Source of the DNA: an uncultured Cohaesibacter sp.
GTDB taxonomy: Bacteria > Pseudomonadota > Alphaproteobacteria > Rhizobiales > Cohaesibacteraceae
Assembly: GCF_963676485.1 (NCBI RefSeq)
Contig: NZ_OY781114.1
Coordinates: 4,666,501-4,730,500, forward strand
DNA: 64,000 nt
Direction: 5' to 3'
Made by a program: the position numbers and the translations under genes. Shown here piece by piece: positions 1 through 10,746 of the stretch. The first letter of the stretch is position 1; each line of letters opens with the position of its first letter. Under the pieces are notes generated by a model. The model had not been told where the DNA came from, did not search any database, and saw only the letters and a list, made by a program, of their open reading frames with translations.

Positions 1-353
1 ATCGTGTGCACGATGGTGAGCAGACCGGAATCAAAGGTGAATTCATCTATCAGCATAATCGCCAGGGCTTGCGGCACAGCACTCAGCACCCACATGACCA
101 CGCCCCAGAATGCCAGTTGCCACACGCCAACGGAAGCAATGAGGAACGAACAGGCCAAGAAAACCCGACCGACGGGTGCAAGCCAAACGCCGCGCTGCAA
201 TCCGCTCTCGCCAAATACACCCAGAATATCAACCCAATAGAACAAGCCGGTTAGCATCAAGACGATGCTGCCTATGCGTGCCATCACGATCAGCCAGTAA
301 GGCAAATTTTCACCCCAGTATTTCGGGGAAGCATCAGTCAGTCTGAGAGTCAT
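1..353 (-). CDS. Small integral membrane protein, partial (possible DUF6163 family)
   Basis: The reading frame opens with ATG at 351-353 and stays open to the left edge, so the C-terminus lies outside the window; 117 codons are visible. The product starts MTLRLTDASPKYW and then has hydrophobic stretches (RIGSIVLMLTGLFYWVDILG, VFLACSFLIASVGVWQLAFW and a further one), so it is probably an inner-membrane protein with three or more helices. Length, hydropathy and its place beside an enoyl-CoA hydratase-type gene and hemB recall the uncharacterised DUF6163 proteins of Rhizobiales, but that assignment is from memory of the family. No function can be inferred. Confidence 0.6.
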   Translation of the reverse strand, partial: MTLRLTDASPKYWGENLPYWLIVMARIGSIVLMLTGLFYWVDILGVFGESGLQRGVWLAPVGRVFLACSFLIASVGVWQLAFWGVVMWVLSAVPQALAIMLIDEFTFDSGLLTIVHT

Positions 354-475
354 GACAGGGTCTATTCAGTTCAGTCTTTGCGCAAGAGGACGCATAATCG
401 CGCCCTCATATGATTGGGTCAGCCCTTGAAGCCTTATATAGTATGGGCTCCGGATGGCAAGGCAAGCATATGCCC

Positions 476-1507
476 TTATGAGGCATTGAACAATTCGCGA
501 TCCGGATCAAGGGGAAGAAAATATGCCTGCAGTTTATCCTCTGAAACCTCATCAAAAGAAGCCGGCTGCCATTTCGGAGCTCCATCCTTGTCGACAAGTG
601 TGGCCCGAACGCCCTCATAATAATCATTGTCTTTGAGAATACGTTCAAGAACCCGATATTCCATCGCCATGCAGTCTTCAAACGACAACGTCGCACCGCG
701 ACGCATTTGTTCGAAAGCAATATGCACTGACATTGGCGACCGGGACAGCATCAATTCGAGCGTCTCTTTGGCAAAGGAATGCGGATTGGCCTTGAGCCGT
801 GCAATGATTTCGGAAACAGAGCCGCCAGCGAACGCATCTTCAATAACACACAGCTTTTCTTCCTCAAGCCCTTGCCCTTGTGCTGCTCCGGCATATTTGG
901 CCAACACAGCTTCCGGCTCGTCCCCTTCAGAAATCTCTTTGACTATCGCATCAAAATTATCCGGCTCGACGGCATGCATTACCAGCCCGAACTTCAGGCA
1001 GTCCCCCTGCCCCAGCCGTGCGCCCGTCATACCGCAATAGAGCCCCACATTGCGCGGCACCCTGGGCAGAAAATATGCCCCGCCCGCATCAGGAAAGAAT
1101 CCGATCCCGGTTTCGGGCATGGCAAACAAGGTCTTGCTCCCTGCCGCGATGTAACGACCATGGAAGGACAGCCCTACGCCACCGCCCATGACGATGCCCT
1201 CCACCAGTGAGATATAGGGCTTGGAATAACGGAAGATCGCGCAATTCATCAGATATTCAACCCGGAAGAAATCATATGGCGGATTGGTCCGGTTGTCATA
1301 GACAAAGCGGATATCGGCTCCGGCAGAAAAGGCCCGCTCACTGGCCGATGTGAGGATAACGGCCTTGATAGTATCATCCATTTCCCACCGTTTGAGTTGG
1401 TGGGAGAGATTGTTGATCATGTCGACGGTCAGCGCATTAAGGGCTTTTGTCCTGTTGAGCGTTACAAGCCCCACGCAGCCGCGTTTTTCAAATAATATGT
1501 CGCTCAT
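476..1507 (-). CDS. 3-hydroxyisobutyryl-CoA hydrolase (enoyl-CoA hydratase/isomerase superfamily)
   Basis: The 343-residue product is a crotonase-fold protein. It has an N-terminal LNRTKALNALT segment, the oxyanion-hole motif AFSAGADIRF near residue 60, and the second motif GIVMGGGVGLSFHGRY near residues 104-119. The ETGIGFFPDAGGAYFLPR segment and the long C-terminal extension are typical of 3-hydroxyisobutyryl-CoA hydrolase rather than of a short enoyl-CoA hydratase. In valine catabolism this enzyme releases 3-hydroxyisobutyrate from its CoA ester in the cytosol. A beta-hydroxyacid dehydrogenase that could take the next step lies far away at 61782-62654, so the two are not an operon. The gene is monocistronic here and diverges from hemB. 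Confidence 0.88.
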   Translation of the reverse strand: MSDILFEKRGCVGLVTLNRTKALNALTVDMINNLSHQLKRWEMDDTIKAVILTSASERAFSAGADIRFVYDNRTNPPYDFFRVEYLMNCAIFRYSKPYISLVEGIVMGGGVGLSFHGRYIAAGSKTLFAMPETGIGFFPDAGGAYFLPRVPRNVGLYCGMTGARLGQGDCLKFGLVMHAVEPDNFDAIVKEISEGDEPEAVLAKYAGAAQGQGLEEEKLCVIEDAFAGGSVSEIIARLKANPHSFAKETLELMLSRSPMSVHIAFEQMRRGATLSFEDCMAMEYRVLERILKDNDYYEGVRATLVDKDGAPKWQPASFDEVSEDKLQAYFLPLDPDRELFNAS

Positions 1508-2872
<1,365 letters not shown>

Positions 2873-2905
2873 GAACCGGCCTTTCATTCTTTCATCAGAC
2901 CAGCC

Positions 2906-3448
2906 TCAAAGGTCGGTCTGATCGAGAAGCTTATACATATAAGTCGTTGAATCCAGCCGGTCACAATCGGCCGCGCGGGCAAAGTTGGGGATGCGTCCGG
3001 CGATCTTGTAATCAAGAAGAATATAGAGCGGCTCAGCCTGATCCCCGGAGCGAGTGTCAAGCGTTATGAGGCTTTTGCCCAGAGCCTTCGCCTCTTCTTC
3101 CAGATTCTCCATCAAGGTCGTGGCGATGCCTCTTTTGCGATAATCAGGATGGACAAGCAGCTTGGAGACTTCGCATCGATGGGCCTGATTGGGAGGCAGT
3201 CCCGTTTGTAGCTGGACGGTTCCCACAAGTCTGTTATCGGCACGCGCAACCAAAAGAGTGGTTTCGCCTTTCTCAACCTTGGGAAAAACCTCCTCAAGCC
3301 AGAAACGACGGGCGTCTTCTTTGCTGAAGGGATGAATGAAGCTGACACTGGCCCCTTTTTTAACGCATCCATGCAGAATGGCCGACAAATCTTCAAGGGT
3401 TTCACTCAGCTTTTCAGCCGCTAGCGTTTCATAAACAATTTCCGACAC
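2906..3448 (-). CDS. GNAT family N-acetyltransferase
   Basis: The 180-residue product has the GNAT fold. The acetyl-CoA-binding loop is seen in VSKLLVHPDYRKRGIATTLM (about residues 94-113, R/Q-x-x-G-x-A type), preceded by a strand ending in GTVQLQ. Proteins of this type acetylate small molecules or protein amines with acetyl-CoA in the cytosol, but substrates cannot be predicted from sequence. The gene converges on hemB with a 33-bp gap and diverges from the threonine ammonia-lyase gene. Specific function unknown. Confidence 0.8.
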   Translation of the reverse strand: MSEIVYETLAAEKLSETLEDLSAILHGCVKKGASVSFIHPFSKEDARRFWLEEVFPKVEKGETTLLVARADNRLVGTVQLQTGLPPNQAHRCEVSKLLVHPDYRKRGIATTLMENLEEEAKALGKSLITLDTRSGDQAEPLYILLDYKIAGRIPNFARAADCDRLDSTTYMYKLLDQTDL

Positions 3449-3725
3449 GCAGCCATTCCTTCTTCATTCGCCTATTTCATCGCATCTTCAACGGAAAACA
3501 AATTGGCTCTTCGAGCCTTGTCTGTTCGCTCCCGCGCTTTTGTTTGAACCTATCGCACAGAAAATGGTCACAACAGCTCTTTATCCCTTCATCAACGGAA
3601 AAGGCTCAGATCGATTTTTCCAATCAAACTACCACCTTCGCTTTAGGTGGCTCAAAATCAATTGAATGCGAGGCGATGTTAAGGCATTGTCTTTGAACCT
3701 TTTCCTACCAACGCGAGCTTCTGTG

Positions 3726-4973
3726 ATGTCTGATCGTTCTTCTACTCTCAACCGCCCCACTCTCTCGGACATCATGCAGGCTGCGGATAAGATCAAAGAC
3801 GCCGTCCTGCGGACCCCGACCCTGCCAGCCAAACAGCTTTCCGATATTCTGGGCGCGGAAATCTACGTCAAATATGACAATATGCAGGTGACCAATGCTT
3901 TCAAGGAACGCGGTGCGCTGAACAAGCTGCTTTCTCTGAGCGAGGAAGAGCGCAAGCACGGTGTTATAGCCATGTCTGCGGGCAACCATGCGCAAGCGGT
4001 CGCGCTGCATGCCACGCGATTAGGGATTCCCTCGCTTATTGTCATGCCGGAATTCACTCCCTTCGTGAAGGTCGCCGCCACCAAAGGGTTTGGCGCGGAG
4101 GTCGTATTGGAGGGAGAATCCGTTGCCGAAGCGGGTGACGCTGCCATGCGGCTTGCCAAGAACCGTGGTCTTACTTTCGTTCATCCCTATGACGATTATC
4201 AAATCATCGCCGGACAAGGCACCATCGCCCTGGAAATGCTGGCCGACGTGCCTGAGCTCGATACGCTGATCGTTCCCATCGGGGGTGGTGGCATGATTTC
4301 GGGAATCGCCATTGCCGCAAAGGCCATCAAGCCTGACATCGAAGTGATTGGGGTTGAGAGCGAACTCTACCCAACCATGTATAATGAGCTCAAGCATAAG
4401 GATCTGTTCTGCGGCGGCCAGTCTTTGGCCGAAGGCATTGCCGTAAAGAAAGCAGGCAAGCTGACAGCGGAAATCGCCTCAGAGCTTCTTGATGACATCA
4501 TACTTGTGACAGAACGCGACATCGAACGCGCCATCAATGCCTATGCGACCTATCTCAAGACGATGGCCGAAGGCGCAGGGGCCGTGCCATTGGCCGCCGT
4601 CATCGCCACACCGAGCCGCTTCAAGGACAAGAAGGTTGGCCTTGTTCTGGGCGGAGGCAATATCGACCCGCGCCTGCTCTCATCGATTATCGTGCGACAG
4701 CTGGGACGAAAGCAACAGATTGTCGGGCTTCGGATCACCATTCCGGACCGTCCGGGTATCCTTGCCGAGCTTTCCAAAATCATTGGCGACCTTGGCGGCA
4801 ACATTCTGGAAGTTGATCATCACCGCACCTTCCTCAATGTCCCTGTAAAAGGCGCCTCAATCGATATCACGATAGAAACTCGCGATGCGGCCCATGCCAA
4901 TGAAATCATAATGGCCATCGAATCTGCAGGTCATAGTGTTGAACATCTTAACAAACCAGATCTTTCTGATTAG
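3726..4973 (+). CDS. ilvA: Threonine ammonia-lyase with one C-terminal ACT domain
   Basis: This PLP enzyme deaminates threonine to 2-oxobutyrate. The PLP lysine is K60 in TNAFKERGA, followed by the SAGNHAQAVA loop and the glycine-rich phosphate site PIGGGGMISG. The last 75 residues (from about IVGLRITIPDRPGILAEL) form a single ACT-like domain, so this is the one-ACT, about 400-residue form rather than the two-ACT biosynthetic E. coli IlvA. I chose ATG 3726 (415 residues) because the 20 codons upstream are not family-like. The symbol is given for the reaction; a catabolic role (tdcB-like) is equally possible. The gene is monocistronic. Confidence 0.9.
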   Translation: MSDRSSTLNRPTLSDIMQAADKIKDAVLRTPTLPAKQLSDILGAEIYVKYDNMQVTNAFKERGALNKLLSLSEEERKHGVIAMSAGNHAQAVALHATRLGIPSLIVMPEFTPFVKVAATKGFGAEVVLEGESVAEAGDAAMRLAKNRGLTFVHPYDDYQIIAGQGTIALEMLADVPELDTLIVPIGGGGMISGIAIAAKAIKPDIEVIGVESELYPTMYNELKHKDLFCGGQSLAEGIAVKKAGKLTAEIASELLDDIILVTERDIERAINAYATYLKTMAEGAGAVPLAAVIATPSRFKDKKVGLVLGGGNIDPRLLSSIIVRQLGRKQQIVGLRITIPDRPGILAELSKIIGDLGGNILEVDHHRTFLNVPVKGASIDITIETRDAAHANEIIMAIESAGHSVEHLNKPDLSD

Positions 4974-5137
4974 ACGCACCTTGGTCAAGGGGAGTATGTT
5001 CACAGTAAGTTGTAGAAACATTTCTTGTGATATTGCATATTTCCGGCAAATTAGACTTTTATCGTTAACCAATTTCAAGTGTGTGACCACTGATAATCTT
5101 CTCATGTGTTTTTTAAACTAGAAGAACCTTGAGAACG

Positions 5138-6874
5138 ATGTCGCAGCATACCCAACAAAACGACTTTAGAGAGCTGGAACAGATCTTCTCCTTTATTGCT
5201 GAAGGAACCGCATTGAATGGCATTCAAGCGGTTTCTGCAAAAACGGAAAAAGAGATCCCTTCAGTGGCCAAAAAAATCCATTCTTGCCTTGCCCGGCAAG
5301 AGGATTTGTCACGCATATTCCAAACGGTAATGAACGGACAGACAACAGACACATTGGGACAGCCTTCGTTCCTATCCAAGACGCTCAAGGCATCAAGTCC
5401 TTCTGACATTTTGAGCAATAGCAAAGAGAATGGCGCTTTATTCAAACAGTCCGGCGCGAGTGCGAATGGCATCATGGCCCTATATGCCAGATCGCTCCTG
5501 GAGCTGGTGCCCTCCATTGCGAAATCCCATAGAGGCGGCAGCAAGGCTTTGGTTGGCGAGCTACAAAATGCCATAGCCCTTATCTTCTCGGACATGATCG
5601 GCACCTTGAATGCTTACAGCGGTGGCGCACAGGGACTGGCCATTCAGGATGACAGCAGCTGCCAACATGACAATTTGCGCGCACTCTCCAACGCTGCGGT
5701 AGAAATCAATGAAATTTGCGCTGACATGGCCATCCTGACGCGCAACACCCACACAGCAACAAGCAACGTGCAGGCGATTTCGGCAGCGGTATCCGAGCTG
5801 GCAGGTTCCATCGGCCAGATCTCCGAAACATCGGATCTGACAGCGGACGGTGCTCGACAGACCCATGAAACCGTCACCCAAGGTCTCGCCACGATGCAGG
5901 CTGTCTCCTCAGCCATCACAAATATTGCAACCGCGTCAGGCCAGACAGAAACAAGCCTTACCGAACTCGTTCAAGCATCCGAGCAAATCAGTTCGTTCCT
6001 GACCGTCATCGACAAGATCGCCAATCAGACCAATCTTTTGGCCCTCAACGCAACGATAGAGGCTGCGCGAGCAGGAGAAGCCGGCAAAGGCTTTGCGGTG
6101 GTGGCCAACGAAGTGAAGGCGCTTGCCGGACAGACGACCAAGGCGACAGAAGACATTACCAACCGCATTAACGCCCTCAGCGAAGGCATGCGCACCATTC
6201 AAACAGCGGTTTCCACGTCTCGTGAGGCCATCGGAGATGGGGAAAGCGCTATTGACGGCGCAAATCAGTTGATGGAGCAGATCGGCTCGCAAGTTGGCGA
6301 AGTGAACCGGAACATGCAGGAAGTCTCCCAGATCATCCAGCAGCAGACCGTCGCCACTCAGGAGATTTCAGAATCCGTATCAGGCGTGGCAGAACTCAAT
6401 GCCGAGAATGAAAAAATGCTCATCGGTATGTCGGACACGCTCCAGAATAGCAACGACCATTTTGCCGAGAATGCCAGCAACCTGTTTCAGGATGGCGATC
6501 CCCTTTCCCTCTGTGAAATGGCCAAGATCGATCATGTGCTCTTTACCAAGCGCATCGTGAACATTCTCACCGGCCGTGAAAATGCCAAAACCGCCGAACT
6601 GGTAGATCATCACGAGTGTCGCTTGGGCCAATGGTATGACGGTATCAATGATCCTGAAATCCGTCGTCTCTCAGCCTTCAGCGATCTGGAGGCACCGCAT
6701 AAAAGAGTTCATGATCTGGCAATCCAGATCGTCAAATGCTGCGCTGAAGACAACAAAGACGAGGGCTTCTCCCATTTGCGAGATCTGGAGAAAGCCAGCG
6801 CAGATGTTGTTAACAGCATCTCAAAGCTTGTAAAAACGCTGGAACAAAAAAGCTCTGTGCGCGCAGCATCCTGA
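5138..6874 (+). CDS. Soluble methyl-accepting chemotaxis protein with C-terminal CZB zinc-binding domain
   Basis: The 578-residue product has no membrane segment and no HAMP domain, so it is a cytosolic chemoreceptor. The signalling hairpin tip is clear in [20 protein letters not shown] followed by [15 protein letters not shown]. The last about 110 residues form a CZB domain with candidate zinc ligands H466, H491/H492, C494 in HECRLGQWY, and H521/H525 in PHKRVH. The N-terminal about 150 residues contain [12 protein letters not shown] and [11 protein letters not shown], which resemble the last helices of protoglobin sensors, but no proximal histidine is apparent where the heme ligand should be. 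CZB receptors are known to sense zinc or hypochlorous acid. There is no CheR pentapeptide tether. A TTG nine bases upstream is a less likely start. No other chemotaxis gene is in the window. Confidence 0.9.
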   Translation: MSQHTQQNDFRELEQIFSFIAEGTALNGIQAVSAKTEKEIPSVAKKIHSCLARQEDLSRIFQTVMNGQTTDTLGQPSFLSKTLKASSPSDILSNSKENGALFKQSGASANGIMALYARSLLELVPSIAKSHRGGSKALVGELQNAIALIFSDMIGTLNAYSGGAQGLAIQDDSSCQHDNLRALSNAAVEINEICADMAILTRNTHTATSNVQAISAAVSELAGSIGQISETSDLTADGARQTHETVTQGLATMQAVSSAITNIATASGQTETSLTELVQASEQISSFLTVIDKIANQTNLLALNATIEAARAGEAGKGFAVVANEVKALAGQTTKATEDITNRINALSEGMRTIQTAVSTSREAIGDGESAIDGANQLMEQIGSQVGEVNRNMQEVSQIIQQQTVATQEISESVSGVAELNAENEKMLIGMSDTLQNSNDHFAENASNLFQDGDPLSLCEMAKIDHVLFTKRIVNILTGRENAKTAELVDHHECRLGQWYDGINDPEIRRLSAFSDLEAPHKRVHDLAIQIVKCCAEDNKDEGFSHLRDLEKASADVVNSISKLVKTLEQKSSVRAAS

Positions 6875-7209
6875 CGCGAAAAGGGACATCCAAATAGAAC
6901 GAGCATATCAAGGCATCAGGTATGCTCGCTTTTCAATGAACAACACAGCGATATTTATCGCCCTTCAAATATACAAACGGTGCCAGCAAATATTCACGCA
7001 TCCATTTGGCAAAGGTCTGCCATTTCGCTCAATTTTCTATTGAACCGTCAGTGCGCGTTCATTTTCAAGACAAGTTTTCGATTTTATTTTCTCGCTGTTT
7101 GCCGAATTTTCCTTGAAAAGCGGGAGCAAAATACTCATTTTTCTCGTATCAATTTGGTGTCTCGCCTCAAGCGGACCAACATACAGGACCAGAAAGGATC
7201 CTCTTTTCG
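6875..7209. other. Intergenic region between chemoreceptor and RDD gene
   Basis: A terminator hairpin sits at the left end. The remainder is A+T-rich and must contain the promoter of the RDD gene, but I could not pick out a confident promoter, a small gene or an RNA structure. Confidence 0.4.
6900..6933 (+). terminator. Rho-independent terminator of the chemoreceptor gene
   Basis: Arms CGAGCATA (6900-6907) and TATGCTCG (6921-6928) are perfectly complementary and are followed by CTTTTC. The hairpin begins 26 bp after the stop codon. Confidence 0.65.
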
Positions 7210-7722
7210 ATGAACAATGCCAATGTGGCTTATGATCCAAACGCGGAACGCAGGAACGCATTTGACCCGGAGATTCATCCGGCCTTATTTGATGGCATTC
7301 TTTCCCGCCGCATTCTGGCCTTTCTCATCGATGCTTTTCTGATCATGATTTTGATGATTGCAGCTTCGATGGTGATCGCCGTCGTGGGAATCATCACCTT
7401 CGGGCTTGGATGGCTGCTTTATGCAGCATTGCTTCCGATTGTCGCCCTACCTTATATCGGCTTGACGCTCGGGGGCTATAAGGCCGCCACGCCCGGCATG
7501 CGGGTCATGGGGCTGGAAATGCGCCTGTGGTATGGTGCCAAGCCTTATGCGCTGCTGGCGATCATGCATAGCCTGCTATTCTGGTTTGGCAATACGATTC
7601 TAACACCCTTGATCATTATTGTAGGGCTCTTTAGCCGCCGCAAACAACTGCTGCATGATATGATTCTGGGCACCTTGATTATGGATCGCGATGCCCTCAG
7701 GGATCTCGAATCTTTACGGTAA
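7210..7722 (+). CDS. RDD family membrane protein
   Basis: The 170-residue product starts with a soluble stretch followed by GILSRRILAFLIDAFLIMIL, the R...D signature of RDD proteins, then two more hydrophobic helices and GYKAATPGMRVMGLEMR, the conserved PG/G motif between helices. A terminal helix precedes the LHDMILGTLIMDRD tail. RDD proteins are inner-membrane proteins of largely unknown function; some affect sodium or proton antiport. The gene is alone, with a terminator directly downstream. Confidence 0.85.
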   Translation: MNNANVAYDPNAERRNAFDPEIHPALFDGILSRRILAFLIDAFLIMILMIAASMVIAVVGIITFGLGWLLYAALLPIVALPYIGLTLGGYKAATPGMRVMGLEMRLWYGAKPYALLAIMHSLLFWFGNTILTPLIIIVGLFSRRKQLLHDMILGTLIMDRDALRDLESLR

Positions 7723-7752
7723 GTGCCGGTTTTAAAAATATCTTTTATCTTG

Positions 7753-7785
7753 AATGCCCGCTCTATGCGGGCATTTGGCTTTTGG
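7753..7785 (+). terminator. Rho-independent terminator of the RDD gene
   Basis: AATGCCCGC (7753-7761) pairs with GCGGGCATT (7767-7775) across a 5-nt loop, followed by TGGCTTTTGG. It lies 30 bp after the RDD stop codon. Confidence 0.8.
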
Positions 7786-7995
7786 CGCATTCTTTTGGGT
7801 TCGACAGTGAGTATTGTGTCTAATTCCACACGAATATCAGCAGATTGCCTTTGCAAATAGTTCAATAATCTGATTTTCTTATGCCCTGAAGGCCGCTTTG
7901 GGTCCTTTCAAATTTATAATTTTTCTGGTCGTGCGTTTTCTTTGGAGACACCGTCTGCGCTCATTGTTGTCAGGCTGGTAAGGACTATCTTACTT

Positions 7996-9822
7996 ATGAA
8001 CCTAACTGCTGAAGTGCAAATGTGGCTCACGTTTGCCGTTATTCTTTTCTCGATTGTTTCCTACAGTCTTGAATATGTTGCGATTGAAATTACGGCTTTA
8101 GGCTCTCTGCTGCTATTGATGCTGGTGTTTTTGGGCTTGCCTGCCACCAGCGAAGCCGCTGACCTGGTTTCACTCGACGCGCTTCTGGCTGGATTTGCCA
8201 ACCCGGCGCTCATAGCGGTGTTGGCTCTTTTGATCATCGGTCAAGGGCTGTTCCAGACAGATGCCTTGGACAAACCGGCCCAGCTGATAACCAAGCTCGC
8301 CAAGAGACACCGGTATATGGCCTTTGTTGGTGTTTATATCTCTGCGGCTTTCATCAGCGCGTTTATCAATAACACGCCGGTGGTTGTCATGTTCATTCCC
8401 ATCATGAGCGTTGTGGCGGGCAATCTCCGCCTTTCATCGTCCAAGGTGCTCATGCCCTTGTCCTTCATTTCGATTCTGGGCGGCATGACTACGCTTATCG
8501 GTTCTTCCACCAACCTGCTTGTCGCAGAAGCGGCGCGCAAGGCGGGCGTGCTAGATCTCAAATTCTTCGACTTCACCGAAATCGGCCTCATGGTCGCCAG
8601 CATCGGCGCGATCTATGCGCTTCTTGTCATGCCGCGCATCCTGCAGAATCGCAAGAGCATGGCGGATCAGCTAAGCCAGACCACCGGCAAACAATTCATT
8701 GCCCAGATCCCCCTGAGCGAAGGGGATGCGCTTGTTGGCAAGAAGGCTGTTGCGGGCATGTTCCCCGATCTCAAGGACATGACCGTCCGGCTTGTGCAGC
8801 GGGGCGAGACCCCGCATTTGCCCCCTTTTGATAATGTTACGCTTCAACCGGGCGATACGGTTGTCGTCGCAGCAACCCGCCAGGCCCTGACGACGGCCCT
8901 TAAGGGCGGGCACAAAATGGCCAAGGTTGCTGAGAACAAGCGCCTTAAGGAAATCTCCCCCAAGACAGATGTGACGCTTGCCGAGGTTATCGTGCCGCCT
9001 GCCTCGCGCATGTCCGGCCAAACCATCGCACAGGCCTCCTTCCGTTCCAAAACCAACTGTATCGTTCTGGGCGTTCAGAGACGGTCCCGTATGCCCCGCA
9101 TGGCAATGAGCGACATCCGCCTTGAAGCTGGTGATGTTTTGCTTGTCGGCGGTGCACGCGACGATGTGGAAGCCTTGCGGTTGAACAAGGATCTTTTGCT
9201 CATTGAGCTTTCCAGCACGGATGTGCCGCGGCGGCGATACGCCCCCCGTGCGATTCTCATTTTTCTTGCCACAGCCTTTGCAACGGCTTCAGGGCTGCTC
9301 CCCATTGCCACGGCAGCGCTTGCTGGTGCCTTTTGCATGATCGTCTTTAAATGCCTCAACCTGAGGCAGGCCGTCCGCTCGCTAGACAGCAGGATCTATA
9401 TGCTGGTGGGGGCATCCCTTGCCGGCGCTGTGGCCCTTCAGAATACGGGAGGAGCGAAATTCATCGCTAGTGCGGTCGTCAATGCCATGCAAGGGCAAGA
9501 AGCCTGGGTGTTGCTCTCAGGGCTGTTTTTGCTGGTCGCTGTGTTGACCAACATTCTCTCCAACAATGCAACGGCGGTATTGTTTGCCCCCATTGCCATT
9601 TCCATCGCCAACCAGACCGGCCTTCCGGTCGAACCCTTTATTGTTTGCGTCATTCTGGCGGCAAACTGTTCCTTTGCCACACCGATCGGCTATCAGACCA
9701 ACCTGCTTGTCATGGGCCCGGGACACTATCGATTTGCTGACTTCCTGTTTGCTGGCATCCCGCTAATGATCATCATCTGGCTGAGCTTTACCTTCATTGC
9801 ACCGTGGTACTATGGGCTATGA
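7996..9822 (+). CDS. SLC13-type permease with internal RCK_C (TrkA-C) domains
   Basis: The 608-residue inner-membrane protein has two sets of hydrophobic helices around a central soluble region of about 200 residues. The first half carries SAFINNTPVVVMFIP and GSSTNLL, and the second carries SNNATAVLFAPIA and ATPIGYQTNLLVMGPG; these are the two inverted substrate/cation-site repeats of divalent anion:Na+ symporters. The central part has two RCK_C-like modules with LQPGDTVVVAA and LEAGDVLLVGG. Family members transport sulfate, dicarboxylates or other anions; this subgroup's substrate is unknown. ATG 7996 is preferred to the upstream TTG (7942) because of AAGGA 12 bases upstream and because the extra residues do not look like family sequence. 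Confidence 0.88.
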   Translation: MNLTAEVQMWLTFAVILFSIVSYSLEYVAIEITALGSLLLLMLVFLGLPATSEAADLVSLDALLAGFANPALIAVLALLIIGQGLFQTDALDKPAQLITKLAKRHRYMAFVGVYISAAFISAFINNTPVVVMFIPIMSVVAGNLRLSSSKVLMPLSFISILGGMTTLIGSSTNLLVAEAARKAGVLDLKFFDFTEIGLMVASIGAIYALLVMPRILQNRKSMADQLSQTTGKQFIAQIPLSEGDALVGKKAVAGMFPDLKDMTVRLVQRGETPHLPPFDNVTLQPGDTVVVAATRQALTTALKGGHKMAKVAENKRLKEISPKTDVTLAEVIVPPASRMSGQTIAQASFRSKTNCIVLGVQRRSRMPRMAMSDIRLEAGDVLLVGGARDDVEALRLNKDLLLIELSSTDVPRRRYAPRAILIFLATAFATASGLLPIATAALAGAFCMIVFKCLNLRQAVRSLDSRIYMLVGASLAGAVALQNTGGAKFIASAVVNAMQGQEAWVLLSGLFLLVAVLTNILSNNATAVLFAPIAISIANQTGLPVEPFIVCVILAANCSFATPIGYQTNLLVMGPGHYRFADFLFAGIPLMIIIWLSFTFIAPWYYGL

Positions 9823-9885
9823 TGCTTTAGGTGAATCCTTTATAGACCTCAGTTGCACTTTTCTTGTCGTGGCAAATCTGTTTTG

Positions 9886-10662
9886 ATGGATTCTCAGAAG
9901 GAACCATCGCGACAAATGACAAGACACGCCCTCGAGAATCCGCAATTTTATCTGACCTCACCTCAAGACTGTCCCTATCTTGACGATAGGCAGGAGAGAA
10001 AGGTTTTTACCTATCTTGTGGGCGCGGAAGCCAAAAACCTCAACGATCTCCTCTCTGTGGGCGGCTTTCGCAGAAGCCAGACAATTGCCTACCGTCCAGC
10101 TTGTGCAGAGTGCCACGCCTGCAAATCCGTGCGCGTTGTTGTGCCGCAATTTGATTTTTCCAAGAATCAACGAAGGATCATGAAGCGCAACAGCGATCTT
10201 GTGCGCATCGTAAAGCCTGCGCTGGCGACATCCGAGCAATACGCCCTGTTCCACCGCTATTTGCGCTCACGGCATAATGATGGCGGCATGGTGGCTATGA
10301 GCGAGGCCGATTATATTGCCATGGTCGAAGAAACCCATATAGAGACGATCATCGTCGAATATAGACGGCGCGTCGAAGGCCATGCGATCACCGGCAGCGC
10401 TCATGGAGAGCTTATCGCCGTAGCCCTGACCGATATCCTTGGCGATGCAACCTCAATGGTCTATAGCTTCTTTGCTCCGGACATGGACCGCCGAAGCCTT
10501 GGTACTTACATCATTCTTGATCACATCCGGCAGGCCATAGAAAATGGCCTCACCTATGTCTATCTGGGCTACTGGGTCGAAGAATCTGCCAAGATGGCCT
10601 ACAAGACCCGCTTCAAGCCGCTGGAAGTTTTAGGTGCGGAAGGGTGGTCTTGCCTTGAATAA
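9886..10662 (+). CDS. bpt: Aspartate/glutamate leucyltransferase (Bpt-type aminoacyl-tRNA-protein transferase)
   Basis: The 258-residue product belongs to the Ate1/Bpt family. These enzymes transfer leucine (bacterial Bpt) or arginine from charged tRNA to N-terminal Asp/Glu, marking proteins for ClpS-ClpAP degradation by the N-degron route. Family landmarks are QFYLTSPQDCPYL near the N-terminus, the cysteine-containing GFRRSQTIAYRPACAECHAC segment, YLRSRHNDGGM, and the C-terminal SLGTYIILDHI and LGYWVEES. The start is uncertain: ATG 9886 and ATG 9916 are both plausible, and an upstream TTG is less likely. Neither clpS nor clpA is in the window. Confidence 0.9.
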   Translation: MDSQKEPSRQMTRHALENPQFYLTSPQDCPYLDDRQERKVFTYLVGAEAKNLNDLLSVGGFRRSQTIAYRPACAECHACKSVRVVVPQFDFSKNQRRIMKRNSDLVRIVKPALATSEQYALFHRYLRSRHNDGGMVAMSEADYIAMVEETHIETIIVEYRRRVEGHAITGSAHGELIAVALTDILGDATSMVYSFFAPDMDRRSLGTYIILDHIRQAIENGLTYVYLGYWVEESAKMAYKTRFKPLEVLGAEGWSCLE

Positions 10663-10680
10663 TTCTCATTTTTGATGTTG

Positions 10681-10720
10681 TTCACCATTCATCACAACAA
10701 TCCTTATCCGGAATGGTGAA
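10681..10720. repeat. 10-bp perfect inverted repeat between bpt and the EEP gene
   Basis: TTCACCATTC (10681-10690) and GAATGGTGAA (10711-10720) are perfect inverted copies 20 bp apart. There is no T-run after the right arm, so a regulator-binding dyad for the downstream gene or a weak transcript hairpin is as likely as a terminator. Confidence 0.5.
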
Positions 10721-10746
10721 ACACTCCAATCAATCATGAGGGGCGA

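Noticed and set aside
2890..2925. Imperfect inverted repeat ATCAGACC/GGTCTGAT between hemB and the GNAT gene as a terminator
   Set aside because: It lacks a T-run on either strand and overlaps the end of the GNAT reading frame.
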